This document shows, one piece after another, positions 42,015 to 52,357 of a stretch of DNA of 64,000 nt. The stretch covers positions 104,749 through 168,748 of the forward strand of contig NZ_NFHT01000006.1 in the NCBI RefSeq assembly GCF_002161445.1, in the 5' to 3' direction. The stretch is from Alistipes sp. An66 (GTDB lineage: Bacteria; Bacteroidota; Bacteroidia; Bacteroidales; Rikenellaceae). Under the pieces are notes generated by a model that was not told where the DNA came from, searched no databases, and worked only from the letters and a program-made list of their open reading frames with translations. The number at the start of each line of letters is the position of its first letter. Positions within the stretch are counted from its first letter, which is position 1. Made by a program: the position numbers and the translations under genes.

Positions 42015-44477
42015 ATGCAACAAGCCTTTCGGCATATCTCCCGGATTCTCCTCGGCCTGCTGACGACCGCGTGTTTCGACACGCTGTCGATCCTCCCGGC
42101 CGCGGCCCAGTCTTATTCCGACGATGAATACTACTACCCGTATGCGGAGCGTGAGGAGCGTCGTCCGCTGCTGACCTCCGACACGACGCTCTTCTACCGG
42201 GCGGTTCAGGGCGCCGAGGATCTCTACGGCCGTTATACGGATTTTGCGCTGCCTCCGGTCGCGCTCCGCCGCCGGGGTCTGGACTACACCTCCGAGCGCA
42301 ACACCCTTTCGGGCATCGGCCTCTCCTACCGTTACTTCACGCTTCTGCGCCTGCTCGGCGCCGAGGAGAACCGCAACCCGGGTCTCCAATCGGCCCCGGG
42401 CATGCTTCCGGGTACGGGCGGCGGGACCCTTTTCCGCTTTCCGGACGGGGAGCCGCTGCAACCTTACCTGGTCTCGGTGCGTTTCGCCGACCGCAACTAT
42501 TGCTTCGGCACGCGGGTTTCGGGCACGGTGCGCCTTTCCGGGGGCTGGCGCCTTGCGGCGGGAGCCGACTTCCGGACGGGCCGCGACCTGCACGTCGAGG
42601 GGGTCTTCACGAATGCCGTGACGGCGGGCTTCCGTCTTTCGCGCACCTTCGACGGAGGCGATGCGCTGTCGCTGCTCTGCATCGTGCCCGTTTCGATGCA
42701 GGGGATGCGCCTGTCGACCTCGGAGGAGGCCTTCGCGCTCACCGGCGACCGGCTCTATAACCCGGCGTGGGGTTTCCAGAACGGCCGGGTGCGCAATTCG
42801 CGGGTCCGCCGCGAGACGCTTCCGCTGACCGTGGCGGCGTGGGAGAGGTCGCTTGCGCCGTCGACGGCGCTGCACCTGACGCTGGGCGCCACCGCGGGCA
42901 AGAACCGGTACAGCTCGCTGGGGTGGTACGACGCCCGGACGCCGATGCCGGACAACTACCGTTACCTTCCGAGTTATACGGGCGACCGGGCGACCGAGAC
43001 GGCGTGGCTCTCCGACGACCCGCACTATACGCAGATCGACTGGGACGAACTGATCCGCCAGAACCGGATGGCGGGCGGGCATGCGGTCTATGCGTTGGAG
43101 GACCGGGTCGAGCGGCGCTGGGACGCGACCCTGCGCGCGCTTTTCACGACGGAGGTCGATCGCAGCCTGACGCTCCGCTATGGTGCCGAGGTGCGGCTGG
43201 ACGACCGACGCAACTACAAGGAGATGCGCGATCTGCTGGGCGCGGACCATATCGTCGACATCGACCAGTACCTGATCGACGACGACACCTACGGCACGCT
43301 GCTCCAAAACGATCTCCGGCATCCGGACCGGACGATCCGCACGGGCGACCGCTTCGGCTACGACTATACGCTCACGACGCGGCATGCGCAGGCGTTTTTC
43401 GAGGCGGACTACCGCTCGGACCGCTTTCTCGGAGCGTTGTGGCTCTCGCTCGGCCACTCGTCGGTGAACCGCCGGGGCCACTACGAGAAGGAGCTCTTCC
43501 CGGGCTCGCAGTCCTACGGACCGTCGCGCACGCTGCGCTTTGCGCCGTGGACGGTGCGTGCGACGGCGGGGTGGTCCTTCACGCCGCGGCACTATGCGTC
43601 GCTGACGCTTCTGGCGTCGTCGCGCACGCCCGAGGCGTCGGATCTCTTCTACCAGCCGCTCTACAACAACCGCACGGTCGGTGATGCCCGTGCGGAGCGG
43701 AGCTTTGCGGCCGAAGCCGCCTACCGCCTGACGGGCCCGCGGGTGGATTTCCAGGCGACGCTCTTCACGGTGCTGACGCGCGACGGCATGCAGACGCGCC
43801 GCTACTACGACGACATGTCCTACGTCTATTGCGACCTCGCGGTCACGGGCATCGGTACGTGGTCCTGCGGTGTGGAGCTGGCCGCCGACATCCGGCTTGC
43901 GGATCGCTGGGAGCTGACGCTGGCGGCCTCGGCGGGGCGTTACCGTTACGTGCGGGATCCGGTCGTGACGGTTCTCTCCGACGTGGACAATACGCCTGTG
44001 GACCGGGGTTCCCGGAGCCGGATGGGCGGCTGCGCGGTGGGCGGTGCTCCGCAGCTGACCGCCGCGTGCGAACTGTCGTGGTTCGGCCGCCGGGGCTGGG
44101 GCGTTCACCTGTCGACGGGCTACGCGGGCCGCCGGTTCGTGGAGCCGATGGCGCTGCGGCGTACGGACCGGCTTGCGGGACAGGGCGGCATCACGCCGGA
44201 GGCCTTCGCGGCCTTCACCTGCCAGGAGCGCCTTCCGGACGCCTTCACGCTCGACGGCTCGCTGTTCAAGACCTTCTGGTTTTCGCATTCGCGGCTCACG
44301 GTGTCGTTGCTGTTGAAGAATCTGCTGGGCGACAGCGATATACCCTATAACGGTTACGAATCGCTCCGCGTGCGCCGCATCTCGTCGGGCGACGCGACTT
44401 ACTACACGCCGCACGCCACGCGCTATATGTACCTGCTCCCGCGGACGTTCTACCTTACGATCTCTTACCGATTCTGA
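42015..44477 (+). CDS. Outer-membrane beta-barrel protein, TonB-receptor-like without plug
   Basis: An 820-residue outer-membrane protein. Signal peptide MQQAFRHISRILLGLLTTAC and onward to AAAQ; the mature start is DDEYYYPYAEREERRPLLTSD. A stretch at about 55-110 (DFALPPVALRRRGLDYTSERN) corresponds to a remnant of the receptor plug, but the usual carboxypeptidase-like domain and a full plug are not seen. The rest is barrel strands, ending LPRTFYLTISYRF. It is probably a reduced TonB-dependent receptor or a structural barrel. A TATCTTTG box at 41948-41955 would give a leader of about 55 nt; the ATG at 42015 was chosen from the signal peptide. Confidence 0.75.
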   Translation: MQQAFRHISRILLGLLTTACFDTLSILPAAAQSYSDDEYYYPYAEREERRPLLTSDTTLFYRAVQGAEDLYGRYTDFALPPVALRRRGLDYTSERNTLSGIGLSYRYFTLLRLLGAEENRNPGLQSAPGMLPGTGGGTLFRFPDGEPLQPYLVSVRFADRNYCFGTRVSGTVRLSGGWRLAAGADFRTGRDLHVEGVFTNAVTAGFRLSRTFDGGDALSLLCIVPVSMQGMRLSTSEEAFALTGDRLYNPAWGFQNGRVRNSRVRRETLPLTVAAWERSLAPSTALHLTLGATAGKNRYSSLGWYDARTPMPDNYRYLPSYTGDRATETAWLSDDPHYTQIDWDELIRQNRMAGGHAVYALEDRVERRWDATLRALFTTEVDRSLTLRYGAEVRLDDRRNYKEMRDLLGADHIVDIDQYLIDDDTYGTLLQNDLRHPDRTIRTGDRFGYDYTLTTRHAQAFFEADYRSDRFLGALWLSLGHSSVNRRGHYEKELFPGSQSYGPSRTLRFAPWTVRATAGWSFTPRHYASLTLLASSRTPEASDLFYQPLYNNRTVGDARAERSFAAEAAYRLTGPRVDFQATLFTVLTRDGMQTRRYYDDMSYVYCDLAVTGIGTWSCGVELAADIRLADRWELTLAASAGRYRYVRDPVVTVLSDVDNTPVDRGSRSRMGGCAVGGAPQLTAACELSWFGRRGWGVHLSTGYAGRRFVEPMALRRTDRLAGQGGITPEAFAAFTCQERLPDAFTLDGSLFKTFWFSHSRLTVSLLLKNLLGDSDIPYNGYESLRVRRISSGDATYYTPHATRYMYLLPRTFYLTISYRF

Positions 44478-44563
44478 CGCGGAGATAAAAATCGGATGAT
44501 TTTTTTGGGATTTCGGTTTTGAATTCGTATTTTGTAGGGGTAAAACCTTAAAAACTTCAACCC

Positions 44564-45670
44564 ATGATTGTCGGAATTCCAAAAGAGATCAAGAACAACG
44601 AGAATCGCGTTGGTCTGACCCCTGCCGGGGCCCGGGAGCTCGTGAAGCGGGGACACCAAGTCTATGTACAGGCTTCGGCCGGAGAGAACAGCGGCTTTCC
44701 CGATGCGGCCTATACGGCTGTGGGGGCGGAGCTTCTTCCGACGATCGAGGATGTCTACGCTGCGGCGGAGATGATCGTGAAGGTGAAGGAGCCGATCGCT
44801 CCGGAGTACAAGCTGATCCGCCGCGACCAGTTGGTTTTCACCTACTTCCATTTTGCGAGCAGCGAGCCGCTGACGCATGCGATGCTCGACAGCGGGGCGG
44901 TTTGCTGCGCCTACGAGACGGTCGAGCGAGCCGACGGGTCGCTTCCGCTGCTGATTCCGATGTCGGAGGTTGCGGGGCGCATGGCGACGCAGGAGGGCCG
45001 TTACTTTCTGGAAAAGCCGCGCGGCGGCAAGGGGGTGCTGCTGGGCGGCGTTCCGGGCGTGAAGCCGGCGAAGGTCTTCGTGATCGGCGCGGGAGTCGTG
45101 GGTACGGCCGCGGCACGGACGGCAGCCGGGACGGGTGCCGACGTAACGATCTGCGACATCTCGCTGCAACGGCTGACCTACCTGGCTGACGTGATGCCGA
45201 AGAACGTGAAGACGCTCATGTCGTCGGAGTACAACATCCGCGAGGAGCTGAAACACGCCGATCTGGTGATCGGTTCGGTGCTGATTCCGGGGGCGAAGGC
45301 GCCGAAGCTGGTCACGCGGGAGATGTTGAAGGATATGGAGCCGGGGACGGTGATGGTGGATGTTGCGATCGACCAGGGCGGCTGCTTCGAGACGTCGCGT
45401 CCGACGACGCACGAGGATCCGGTCTACTACGTGGACGGGATCCTGCACTACTGTGTGGCGAACATTCCGGGTGCGGTTCCGCGCACGTCGACGCTGGCGC
45501 TGACGAATGCGACGCTTCCCTACGTGCTGCAACTGGCCGACAAGGGCTGGCAGCGGGCGGCTCGCGAGAATGCGGAGCTGGCTTTGGGACTGAACATTGT
45601 CTCGGGGAAGACGGTCTACCGGCCGGTTGCCGAGGCGTGGGGACTTCCCTATGAGCCGCTGACGTTGTAA
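44564..45670 (+). CDS. ald: Alanine dehydrogenase
   Basis: NAD-dependent interconversion of L-alanine with pyruvate and ammonia. The 368-residue protein shows MIVGIPKEIKNNENRVGLTP at the N-terminus, catalytic Lys in MIVKVKEPIAPEY and His in YFHFASSEPLTHAM, the NAD-binding VFVIGAGVVGTAAARTAAG (about 170-188), and the C-terminal VDVAIDQGGCFETSRPTTHEDP. Start fits the family. A terminator hairpin follows at 45692-45728. Confidence 0.96.
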   Translation: MIVGIPKEIKNNENRVGLTPAGARELVKRGHQVYVQASAGENSGFPDAAYTAVGAELLPTIEDVYAAAEMIVKVKEPIAPEYKLIRRDQLVFTYFHFASSEPLTHAMLDSGAVCCAYETVERADGSLPLLIPMSEVAGRMATQEGRYFLEKPRGGKGVLLGGVPGVKPAKVFVIGAGVVGTAAARTAAGTGADVTICDISLQRLTYLADVMPKNVKTLMSSEYNIREELKHADLVIGSVLIPGAKAPKLVTREMLKDMEPGTVMVDVAIDQGGCFETSRPTTHEDPVYYVDGILHYCVANIPGAVPRTSTLALTNATLPYVLQLADKGWQRAARENAELALGLNIVSGKTVYRPVAEAWGLPYEPLTL

Positions 45671-45691
45671 CGGGAGCATTCCGAGTGTATT

Positions 45692-45728
45692 GCGGCCCTC
45701 CGACCTTCGGGATCGGGGGGCCGCTTTC
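45692..45728 (+). terminator. Terminator of ald
   Basis: 12-bp G/C-rich stem (GCGGCCCTCCGA with TCGGGGGGCCGC, one G-T pair), loop CCTTCGGGA, then TTTCGTG. Confidence 0.7.
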
Positions 45729-45759
45729 GTGTAAAGAATCGAAATTTGTGGTTTTTGTT

Positions 45760-45789
45760 TTTGAAAATCTTAAAAAATTATTATATTTG
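45760..45789 (+). promoter_or_regulatory. Promoter of the leu operon
   Basis: TTTG at 45760-45763, 18-nt spacer, TATATTTG at 45782-45789. It would start transcription near 45796, giving a leader of about 190 nt before leuA. Confidence 0.55.
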
Positions 45790-45795
45790 CCAAAG

Positions 45796-45988
45796 AACGA
45801 GCACGTTATGTGAGTGAGTGATGTTTCATTCCGGCAGGGAAAGACGTGCATATCCGTTCGGATTTCAGTTTGGAAACGGGATCTGATTACGGATTGTAAG
45901 TGAAAAGCCAGTAAACGGTGGCGTTTGCCGCACGGGAAGCGTGAGGGGGCGTCACTGCATTTTTATCCTTTCATAAAAAGGTTCGAGT
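45796..45988 (+). promoter_or_regulatory. Structured leader of the leu operon
   Basis: The transcript between the promoter and leuA can form several short hairpins: ATCC-GTTC-GGAT (near 45851), CAG...CTG around 45867, GTGGC-GTTT-GCCGC (near 45918) and GTGA...TCAC (45941-45955). An ATG at 45821 opens a 21-codon frame to 45886 with no leucine codons, so classical leucine attenuation is not indicated. I do not recognise a known riboswitch class. A regulatory leader is likely from its length and position but is unproven. Confidence 0.4.
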
Positions 45989-47512
45989 ATGAGCGAGAGA
46001 CTGTACATTTTCGACACCACGTTGCGCGACGGGGAGCAGGTTCCCGGTTGCCAGTTGAACACCACGGAGAAGATCGAGGTCGCCAAGCTGCTGGAAGCGC
46101 TGGGCGTTGACATCATCGAGGCGGGCTTTCCGATTTCGAGTCCGGGAGACTTCAACTCGGTTCTTGAAATTTCGAAAGCGGTATCGGAGCCGACGATCTG
46201 CGCCTTGACGCGGGCCGTGGAGAAGGATATCGACGTTGCGGCGGATGCGCTGCGCCTGGCCAAACGGAAACGGATCCACACGGGTATCGGTGTTTCGCCG
46301 CAGCATATCTACGACAAGTTGCGCTCGACGCCGGAGGAGATTCTCGAACGGGCGATCGCGGCGGTGAAGTACGCGAAGCGTTATGTCGAGGACGTTGAGT
46401 TCTACGCCGAGGATGCGGGTCGTGCGGACGTGGTCTACCTGGCGCGGGTCGTCGAGGCGGTGATTGCCGCGGGTGCGACGGTGGTGAACATTCCGGACAC
46501 GACGGGCTACTGCCTTCCGAACGAATACGGCGCGAAGATCAAGTACCTGATGGACCACGTTCCGAACATCGACCGTGCGATTCTCTCGACGCACTGCCAC
46601 AACGATCTGGGCATGGCCACGGCGAACACGTTGAGCGGCGTTCTGAACGGGGCACGGCAGGCGGAGGTGACGATCAACGGCATCGGCGAACGGGCGGGCA
46701 ACACGTCGCTCGAAGAGGTGGTGATGACGCTCCGCTGCCACAAGGACGTGGCGATCGACACGGGGATCGACTCTCGCCTGATCACGAAGGCGTCGCACCT
46801 GGTTTCGAGCCTGATGAACATGCCGGTCCAGCCGAACAAGGCGATCGTGGGCCGTAATGCCTTCGCGCACTCGTCGGGCATCCACCAGGACGGGGTCCTG
46901 AAGGACCGCCAAACCTACGAGATCATCGACCCGCAGGATATCGGCCTGAACGAGTCGGTCATTGCGCTGACGGCTCGGAGCGGACGTGCGGCACTGGTCC
47001 ACCGGCTGGAACTGCTGGGCTACGACCTGACGCAGGAGGAGCTGGACGCGACCTACGAGAAGTTCCTGGCGCTGGCCGACAAGAAGAAGGAGATCCACGA
47101 CTACGACCTGTTGTACCTGGTGGGAGACATCGACCGGATGAAACAGCAGTCCGTGGCGTTGAAGTTCTTGCAGGTGACGACCGGGACGCTGGTTCCGACG
47201 GCCACGGTGGTGCTGAAATTCGGCGACCACGAGCGGATGGCGATCGCCACGGGCAACGGGCCGGTGGATGCTGCGGTTTCGGCGATCAAGACGCTGATCA
47301 ACGAGAAGGTGGTGCTGACGGAGTTCCTGATGCAGGCCATCACGCGGGGCTCGAACGACGTGGGCCGTGTCCACGTTCAGGTGGCGTGCGGCAACCGCAC
47401 GGTACACGGTTTCGCGGCCCATACGGATACGACGCGGGCGTCGGTCGAGGCGTTCCTCGACGCACTCCGCGCCCTGAATGTTACGGAACGCAAGGAAGAA
47501 GAGGAGGCGTGA
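45989..47512 (+). CDS. leuA: 2-isopropylmalate synthase
   Basis: First committed step of leucine synthesis: condenses 2-oxoisovalerate with acetyl-CoA. The 507-residue protein has [15 protein letters not shown] (9-23), [10 protein letters not shown], the metal-binding [14 protein letters not shown] (about 203-216), and [17 protein letters not shown], then the linker [18 protein letters not shown]. The C-terminal LeuA regulatory domain (about 385-500) should provide leucine feedback inhibition. Start at 45989 agrees with the family. LeuC starts 1 base after its stop. Confidence 0.97.
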   Translation: MSERLYIFDTTLRDGEQVPGCQLNTTEKIEVAKLLEALGVDIIEAGFPISSPGDFNSVLEISKAVSEPTICALTRAVEKDIDVAADALRLAKRKRIHTGIGVSPQHIYDKLRSTPEEILERAIAAVKYAKRYVEDVEFYAEDAGRADVVYLARVVEAVIAAGATVVNIPDTTGYCLPNEYGAKIKYLMDHVPNIDRAILSTHCHNDLGMATANTLSGVLNGARQAEVTINGIGERAGNTSLEEVVMTLRCHKDVAIDTGIDSRLITKASHLVSSLMNMPVQPNKAIVGRNAFAHSSGIHQDGVLKDRQTYEIIDPQDIGLNESVIALTARSGRAALVHRLELLGYDLTQEELDATYEKFLALADKKKEIHDYDLLYLVGDIDRMKQQSVALKFLQVTTGTLVPTATVVLKFGDHERMAIATGNGPVDAAVSAIKTLINEKVVLTEFLMQAITRGSNDVGRVHVQVACGNRTVHGFAAHTDTTRASVEAFLDALRALNVTERKEEEEA

Positions 47513-47513
47513 T

Positions 47514-48890
47514 ATGGGAAAGACGCTTTTGGACAAGATTTGGGACGCACACACGGTGCGTATCGAGGACGGGGGCCGTTGTGTGCTTTACATCGACCGC
47601 CAGTATATCCATGAAGTAACTTCGCCGGTGGCCTTTGCGGGTCTGGACCGGCGGGGGATCGGCGTGGCGCGTCCGTCGCAGATCACGGCGACGGCGGACC
47701 ACAACATCCCGACTGTGAACCAGCACCTGCCGATCGGGGAACCGGAGTCGCGGCGTCAGGTCGAGGCTCTGGCGGCGAACTGCGCGAAACACGGCATCGA
47801 GCACTTCGGCGTGGGGAACCCGCGTCAGGGCATCGTGCACATCATCGGCCCGGAGCTGGGCTTCACGCAGCCGGGGATGACGATCGTGTGCGGCGACAGC
47901 CACACGTCGACGCACGGGGCGCTGGGGGCCGTGGCCTTCGGCGTGGGGACTTCGGAGGTGGAGATGGTCTTCGCGAGCCAGTGCATCATCCAGACCAAGC
48001 CGCGGACGATGCGCATCACGGTCGACGGGGCGCTGCGCCCGGGCGTGGAGGCGAAGGATGTGATTCTATATATTATTTCGCAGATCACGGCTTCGGGCGG
48101 CACGGGCTACTTCATCGAGTTCGCCGGGAGCACGATCCGCTCGTTGTCGATGGAGGGCCGGATGACGGTCTGCAACATGAGCATCGAGTGCGGGGCGCGG
48201 GGCGGCATGATCGCTCCGGACGAGAAGACGTTCGCCTACCTGCGGGGCCGCGAACGGGTGCCGCAGGGTGCGGCGTTCGATGAGGCCGTATCGCGTTGGC
48301 GGGAGCTTTACAGCGATGCGGATGCGGTTTTCGACAAGGAGTACCGGTTCGACGCCGCCGACATCGCGCCGATGATCACCTACGGCACGAACCCCGGCAT
48401 GGGGATGGCGATCGACGGCGAGATCCCGGCCGCTGCGGACCCGAAGGCGCTGGAATACATGGGCTTCAAGGCGGGCGAACGGATGCTGGGCAAGCCGGTC
48501 GATTATGTCTTCGTCGGGAGCTGCACGAACGGGCGGATCGAGGACCTGCGGCGCTTTGCCGAGCTGGTCCGGGGCCGCCGGAAGGCTGCGGGCGTCACGG
48601 CGTGGATCGTCCCGGGCTCGAAGGGCGTGGAGGCGCAGGCCGTGGCCGAGGGCCTGGACCGGATCCTTGCGGATGCGGGCTTCGAACTGCGGCAGCCGGG
48701 CTGCTCGGCGTGCCTGGCGATGAACGCGGACAAGATCCCGGCAGGGAAATACAGCGTTTCGACCTCGAACCGCAACTTCGAGGGGCGCCAGGGCCCCGGA
48801 GCGCGGACGATGCTTGCGGGCATTGCGGTAGCCGCAGCTGCCGCGGTGACGGGGCGCATCACCGACCCGCGCGAACTTTTCGGATTTTAA
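47514..48890 (+). CDS. leuC: 3-isopropylmalate dehydratase large subunit
   Basis: LeuC with LeuD isomerises 2- to 3-isopropylmalate using a [4Fe-4S] cluster. Length 458 residues. Cluster cysteines are in [13 protein letters not shown] (about 334-346) and [13 protein letters not shown] (about 393-405). The N-terminal [24 protein letters not shown] and [13 protein letters not shown] (aconitase signature) are all present. The stop of leuA and start of leuC are separated by one base. Confidence 0.97.
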   Translation: MGKTLLDKIWDAHTVRIEDGGRCVLYIDRQYIHEVTSPVAFAGLDRRGIGVARPSQITATADHNIPTVNQHLPIGEPESRRQVEALAANCAKHGIEHFGVGNPRQGIVHIIGPELGFTQPGMTIVCGDSHTSTHGALGAVAFGVGTSEVEMVFASQCIIQTKPRTMRITVDGALRPGVEAKDVILYIISQITASGGTGYFIEFAGSTIRSLSMEGRMTVCNMSIECGARGGMIAPDEKTFAYLRGRERVPQGAAFDEAVSRWRELYSDADAVFDKEYRFDAADIAPMITYGTNPGMGMAIDGEIPAAADPKALEYMGFKAGERMLGKPVDYVFVGSCTNGRIEDLRRFAELVRGRRKAAGVTAWIVPGSKGVEAQAVAEGLDRILADAGFELRQPGCSACLAMNADKIPAGKYSVSTSNRNFEGRQGPGARTMLAGIAVAAAAAVTGRITDPRELFGF

Positions 48891-48903
48891 AAACACGAAC
48901 GAC

Positions 48904-49509
48904 ATGTCGATACCCAAATTCGAGACCTTCACTTCGGGGGCGGTGCCCGTCGAGGTGGAGAACATAGATACCGACCAGATCATCCCGGCACGCTTTCTGA
49001 AAGCTACGGAGCGCAAGGGCTTCGGGGACAACCTCTTCCGCGACTGGCGCTACGATGCGGCGAACCGTCCCGTTGCGACGTTTCCGCTGAACGACCCGCG
49101 CTACGGGGGGCAGATCCTCGTGGCGGGGCGGAACTTCGGCTGCGGGAGTTCGCGCGAACACGCCGCGTGGGCCATTGCCGACTACGGTTTCCGGGTCGTT
49201 GTGTCGAGCTTCTTCGCGGACATTTTCCGCAACAACGCGCTGAACAACGGCCTGCTGCCGGTGCGGGTCAGCGAGGAGTTCCTCCGTGCGATCTTCGACG
49301 AGATCCGCCGCGACCCGTCGGCGCAGTTCACGGTCGACCTGGACAACCAGCTTTTCACGATCGTGTCGAGCGGTGCGAGCACGCCGTTCGAGATCGACGC
49401 CTATAAGAAACGGTGCCTGCAAAACGGCTACGACGACGTGGACTACCTGCGGAGCATCTCGGCGGAGATCGAATCCTACGAGCGGCAACGATGCGGAACG
49501 ACGGAATGA
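48904..49509 (+). CDS. leuD: 3-isopropylmalate dehydratase small subunit
   Basis: A 201-residue LeuD, the swivel-domain partner of LeuC. Motifs: [31 protein letters not shown] (about 78-92) and [19 protein letters not shown]. It starts 13 bases after leuC and overlaps the next gene by ATGA. Confidence 0.97.
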   Translation: MSIPKFETFTSGAVPVEVENIDTDQIIPARFLKATERKGFGDNLFRDWRYDAANRPVATFPLNDPRYGGQILVAGRNFGCGSSREHAAWAIADYGFRVVVSSFFADIFRNNALNNGLLPVRVSEEFLRAIFDEIRRDPSAQFTVDLDNQLFTIVSSGASTPFEIDAYKKRCLQNGYDDVDYLRSISAEIESYERQRCGTTE

Positions 49510-51071
49510 CGACCCGGACGGTCGAGATTCTGGACACGACGCTTCGCGACGGGGAACAGACCTCGGGCGTGTCGTTCAACGCGCGCGAGAAGCTGTCGAT
49601 CGCGCGTCTGCTGCTCGAAGAGCTGCGCGTGAACCGGATCGAGATCGCCTCGGCGCGGGTTTCGCAGGGCGAGGAGCAGGCCGTGCGGGCGATTGCCGAG
49701 TGGGCCTCCGGGAAGGGATACGCGGACCGGGTCGAGGCTTTGGGCTTCATCGACGGGGGCGTCTCGGTCGAGTGGCTGTGGACGGCGGGCTGCCGGGTTG
49801 TGAATCTGCTGGCGAAGGGTTCGCGTCGCCACTGCGAGGAGCAGCTGCGGCGCACGCCGGCGGAGCATCTTTCGGACGTGCGTGCGGAGATCCTGCGGGC
49901 CGCGGAGCGGGGGATGGGCGTGAACCTCTACCTCGAAGACTGGTCGAACGGCATGCGCCGCTCGCCGGATTATGTCTATGCGATGCTCGACGCCCTGGCT
50001 GACCTTCCGGTTCGGCGCTTCATGTGCCCCGACACGCTGGGGGTGCTGGACCCCTGCGACACGGAGCACTTCTGCCGCGAAATGACGACGCGCTACCCGT
50101 CGCTTCACTTCGATTTCCACGCCCACAACGACTACGACCTGGCGGTTGCGAATACGGCCGCCGCGGTCCGTGCGGGCTTCGGGGGCGTCCACGTGACGAT
50201 CAACGGACTGGGCGAACGGGCGGGCAACGCGCCGTTGTCGAGCACCGTGGCGGTGCTCCACGACCGGCTGGGGTGCCGAACCGACATCGACGAGTCGCGG
50301 ATCTACCGCGTGAGCCGCACCGTGGAGTCGCATACGGGCGTGCGGATTCCGGCGAACCGCCCGATCGTGGGCGCGAACGTCTTCACGCAGTGTGCGGGGG
50401 TCCATGCCGACGGCGACAACAAGAATGGCCTCTACTTCAACGAACTGCTTCCGGAGCGCTTCGGCCGGGTCCGGGAATACGCCCTGGGCAAGACGTCGGG
50501 GAAGGCGAACATCCTGAAAAACCTCGAAGTGCTGGGCATTGAGCTGGACGAGACGGCGATGCGGAAGGTGACGGAGCGGGTCGTGGAGTTGAGCGACAAG
50601 AAGGAGCTGGTGACGCTGGACGACCTTCCGTATATCGTTGCGGACGTGCTTCGCTACGACCAGACGGACGCTCCGGTGCGGATTCTGAATTACAGCCTGT
50701 CGCTGGCACAGGGTTTGCGGCCCGTTGCGACGCTGCGGATCGAGATCCACGGCGAGCAGTACGAGCAGACGTCGGCGGGCGACGGGCAATACGACGCCTT
50801 CATGCGTGCGCTTCGCCAGATCTACCGCGAGCAGCTGGGGCGCCGGTTCCCGATGCTTCGGGACTATGCGGTGTCGATTCCTCCGGGCGGACGGACGGAC
50901 GCCTTCGTGCAGACGATCATCACGTGGGAGTCGGAGGGGCGCACGTTCCGCACGCACGGGCTGGACGCCGACCAGACGGAAGCGGCGATCAAGGCGACGG
51001 TCAAGATGTTGAATATCATCGAAACAAACCATACGAATCATGGAAATCAAGATTGCATTGTTGCCCGGTGA
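49506..51071 (+). CDS. Second LeuA-family enzyme, possible citramalate synthase
   Basis: A 521-residue member of the LeuA/CimA family: [20 protein letters not shown] at the start, [20 protein letters not shown] with metal-binding His, [20 protein letters not shown] and the C-terminal LeuA regulatory domain (about 380-515). It differs from the adjacent LeuA in substrate-pocket positions (for example TSGVSF instead of VPGCQL), so pyruvate may replace oxoisovalerate, giving citramalate for isoleucine; LeuB, LeuC and LeuD can process that product. This is inference. It starts at 49506, overlapping leuD by ATGA (an ATG at 49491 is an alternative), and its end overlaps leuB by 32 bases. Confidence 0.8.
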   Translation: MTTRTVEILDTTLRDGEQTSGVSFNAREKLSIARLLLEELRVNRIEIASARVSQGEEQAVRAIAEWASGKGYADRVEALGFIDGGVSVEWLWTAGCRVVNLLAKGSRRHCEEQLRRTPAEHLSDVRAEILRAAERGMGVNLYLEDWSNGMRRSPDYVYAMLDALADLPVRRFMCPDTLGVLDPCDTEHFCREMTTRYPSLHFDFHAHNDYDLAVANTAAAVRAGFGGVHVTINGLGERAGNAPLSSTVAVLHDRLGCRTDIDESRIYRVSRTVESHTGVRIPANRPIVGANVFTQCAGVHADGDNKNGLYFNELLPERFGRVREYALGKTSGKANILKNLEVLGIELDETAMRKVTERVVELSDKKELVTLDDLPYIVADVLRYDQTDAPVRILNYSLSLAQGLRPVATLRIEIHGEQYEQTSAGDGQYDAFMRALRQIYREQLGRRFPMLRDYAVSIPPGGRTDAFVQTIITWESEGRTFRTHGLDADQTEAAIKATVKMLNIIETNHTNHGNQDCIVAR

Positions 51072-52101
51072 CGGCATCGGCCCCGAAATCATCGCGGAGG
51101 CCGTGAAGGTTTTGGACCGGGTTGCCGAACGTTTCGGCCATCGGATCAGCTATACGCGGGCGCTGGTGGGCGCTGCGGCGATCGACGCGGTGGGGGATCC
51201 CTACCCGGAGGAGACGCACCGGATCTGCCAGTCGGCGGACGCGGTGCTGTTCGGGGCGATCGGGGACCCGAAGTACGACAACGACCCGACGTCGAAGGTG
51301 CGCCCCGAACAGGGTCTGCTTCGGATGCGCAAGTCGCTGGGACTGTTTGCGAACCTGCGGCCTGTGGCGCTGTTCGAGGCGTTGGCGGACCGATCTCCGC
51401 TGCGCCCGGAGGTGGTGCGGGGCACGGACTTCGTGTGCGTTCGCGAGCTGACGGGCGGCATCTACTTCGGGCGTCCGCAGGGGCGCGACGAAGGGGGCAA
51501 AAGGGCCTTCGACACCTGCACCTATACGGTCGGGGAGATCGAGCGGGTGCTGCATGTGGCGTTCCGTCTGGCGATGACGCGCCGCCGCCGTCTGACGGTC
51601 GTCGACAAGGCGAACGTGCTGGAAACCTCGCGGCTGTGGCGGGAGACGGCGCAGCGCGTCTCGGCCGAATACCCGGAGGTGAAGGTGGACTACATGTTCG
51701 TGGACAACGCGGCGATGCAGATCATCCGCCAGCCGACGCATTTCGACGTGATCGTCACGGAGAACATGTTCGGGGACATCCTGACCGACGAGGCGAGTGT
51801 CATCAGCGGGTCGCTGGGGATGCTGTCGTCGGCGAGTGTCGGGGCGGATGCGGCCCTTTTCGAGCCGATCCACGGATCTTACCCGCAGGCTGCGGGGAAG
51901 AACATCGCCAACCCGATGGCGACGATCCTCTCGGCGGCGATGCTTCTCGAACACCTGGGTCTCGACGCCGAGGGCCGTGCCGTTCGCGAGGCGGTGAATG
52001 CCGCTTTGGCGGCGGGGATCGTCACGGAGGACCTGACGGCCCCCGGGGCACGGCGCTATACGACCTCGGAGGTGGGCGACTACGTGGCGGCTCACGTGTA
52101 G
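51040..52101 (+). CDS. leuB: 3-isopropylmalate dehydrogenase
   Basis: NAD-dependent oxidation and decarboxylation of 3-isopropylmalate. The 353-residue protein has [13 protein letters not shown], the substrate arginines in [36 protein letters not shown], metal-binding aspartates in [18 protein letters not shown] and [12 protein letters not shown], and [18 protein letters not shown]. Its ATG lies inside the 3' end of the upstream gene. The leu operon ends at the hairpin 52259-52288. Confidence 0.97.
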   Translation: MEIKIALLPGDGIGPEIIAEAVKVLDRVAERFGHRISYTRALVGAAAIDAVGDPYPEETHRICQSADAVLFGAIGDPKYDNDPTSKVRPEQGLLRMRKSLGLFANLRPVALFEALADRSPLRPEVVRGTDFVCVRELTGGIYFGRPQGRDEGGKRAFDTCTYTVGEIERVLHVAFRLAMTRRRRLTVVDKANVLETSRLWRETAQRVSAEYPEVKVDYMFVDNAAMQIIRQPTHFDVIVTENMFGDILTDEASVISGSLGMLSSASVGADAALFEPIHGSYPQAAGKNIANPMATILSAAMLLEHLGLDAEGRAVREAVNAALAAGIVTEDLTAPGARRYTTSEVGDYVAAHV

Positions 52102-52223
52102 CGTGGCGGCGGCCCGGATTTCCTGGGTTTCTGCTGATTTTCTTCCGGCCCCTCCGGCCGCTCGCGGACCCGGATGCTTCCGGTTCTGCCGCACATCGGT
52201 TCCTCCCGGCCCCGGTTTCCGGC

Positions 52224-52231
52224 GGGGGGGG
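52224..52231. repeat. G8 homopolymer upstream of obgE
   Basis: Eight G between leuB and the operon terminator. Confidence 0.55.
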
Positions 52232-52258
52232 TGCCCGAGTTCCGGAATTTCTCTCTTG

Positions 52259-52288
52259 TGCAGACCGTTTTCGCGGTCTGCATTTTTT
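52259..52288 (+). terminator. Terminator of the leu operon
   Basis: 9-bp stem (TGCAGACCG and CGGTCTGCA) with a TTTTCG loop and a T6 tract. The hairpin covers the place where the -33 element of the obgE promoter should be. Confidence 0.85.
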
Positions 52289-52292
52289 GTAC

Positions 52293-52300
52293 TATCTTTG
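52293..52300 (+). promoter_or_regulatory. -7 box of obgE
   Basis: TATCTTTG followed by CAG, 57 bases before the obgE ATG and immediately after the leu terminator. Confidence 0.6.
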
Positions 52301-52357
52301 CAGGCGGAAAACCCGCACCGGCGCCGATTGCCGGCTGCGTCAAATGCAGAAAAGCGT

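Noticed and set aside
41958..44582. Long minus-strand frame opposite the barrel-protein gene
   Set aside because: Arginine-rich translation without domains; the plus-strand protein has a signal peptide and a C-terminal Phe.
45796..45988. Cobalamin or SAM riboswitch before leuA
   Set aside because: A few bases recall riboswitch cores, but the conserved B12 box and SAM-class pseudoknot elements are not seen, and leuA is not a usual target.
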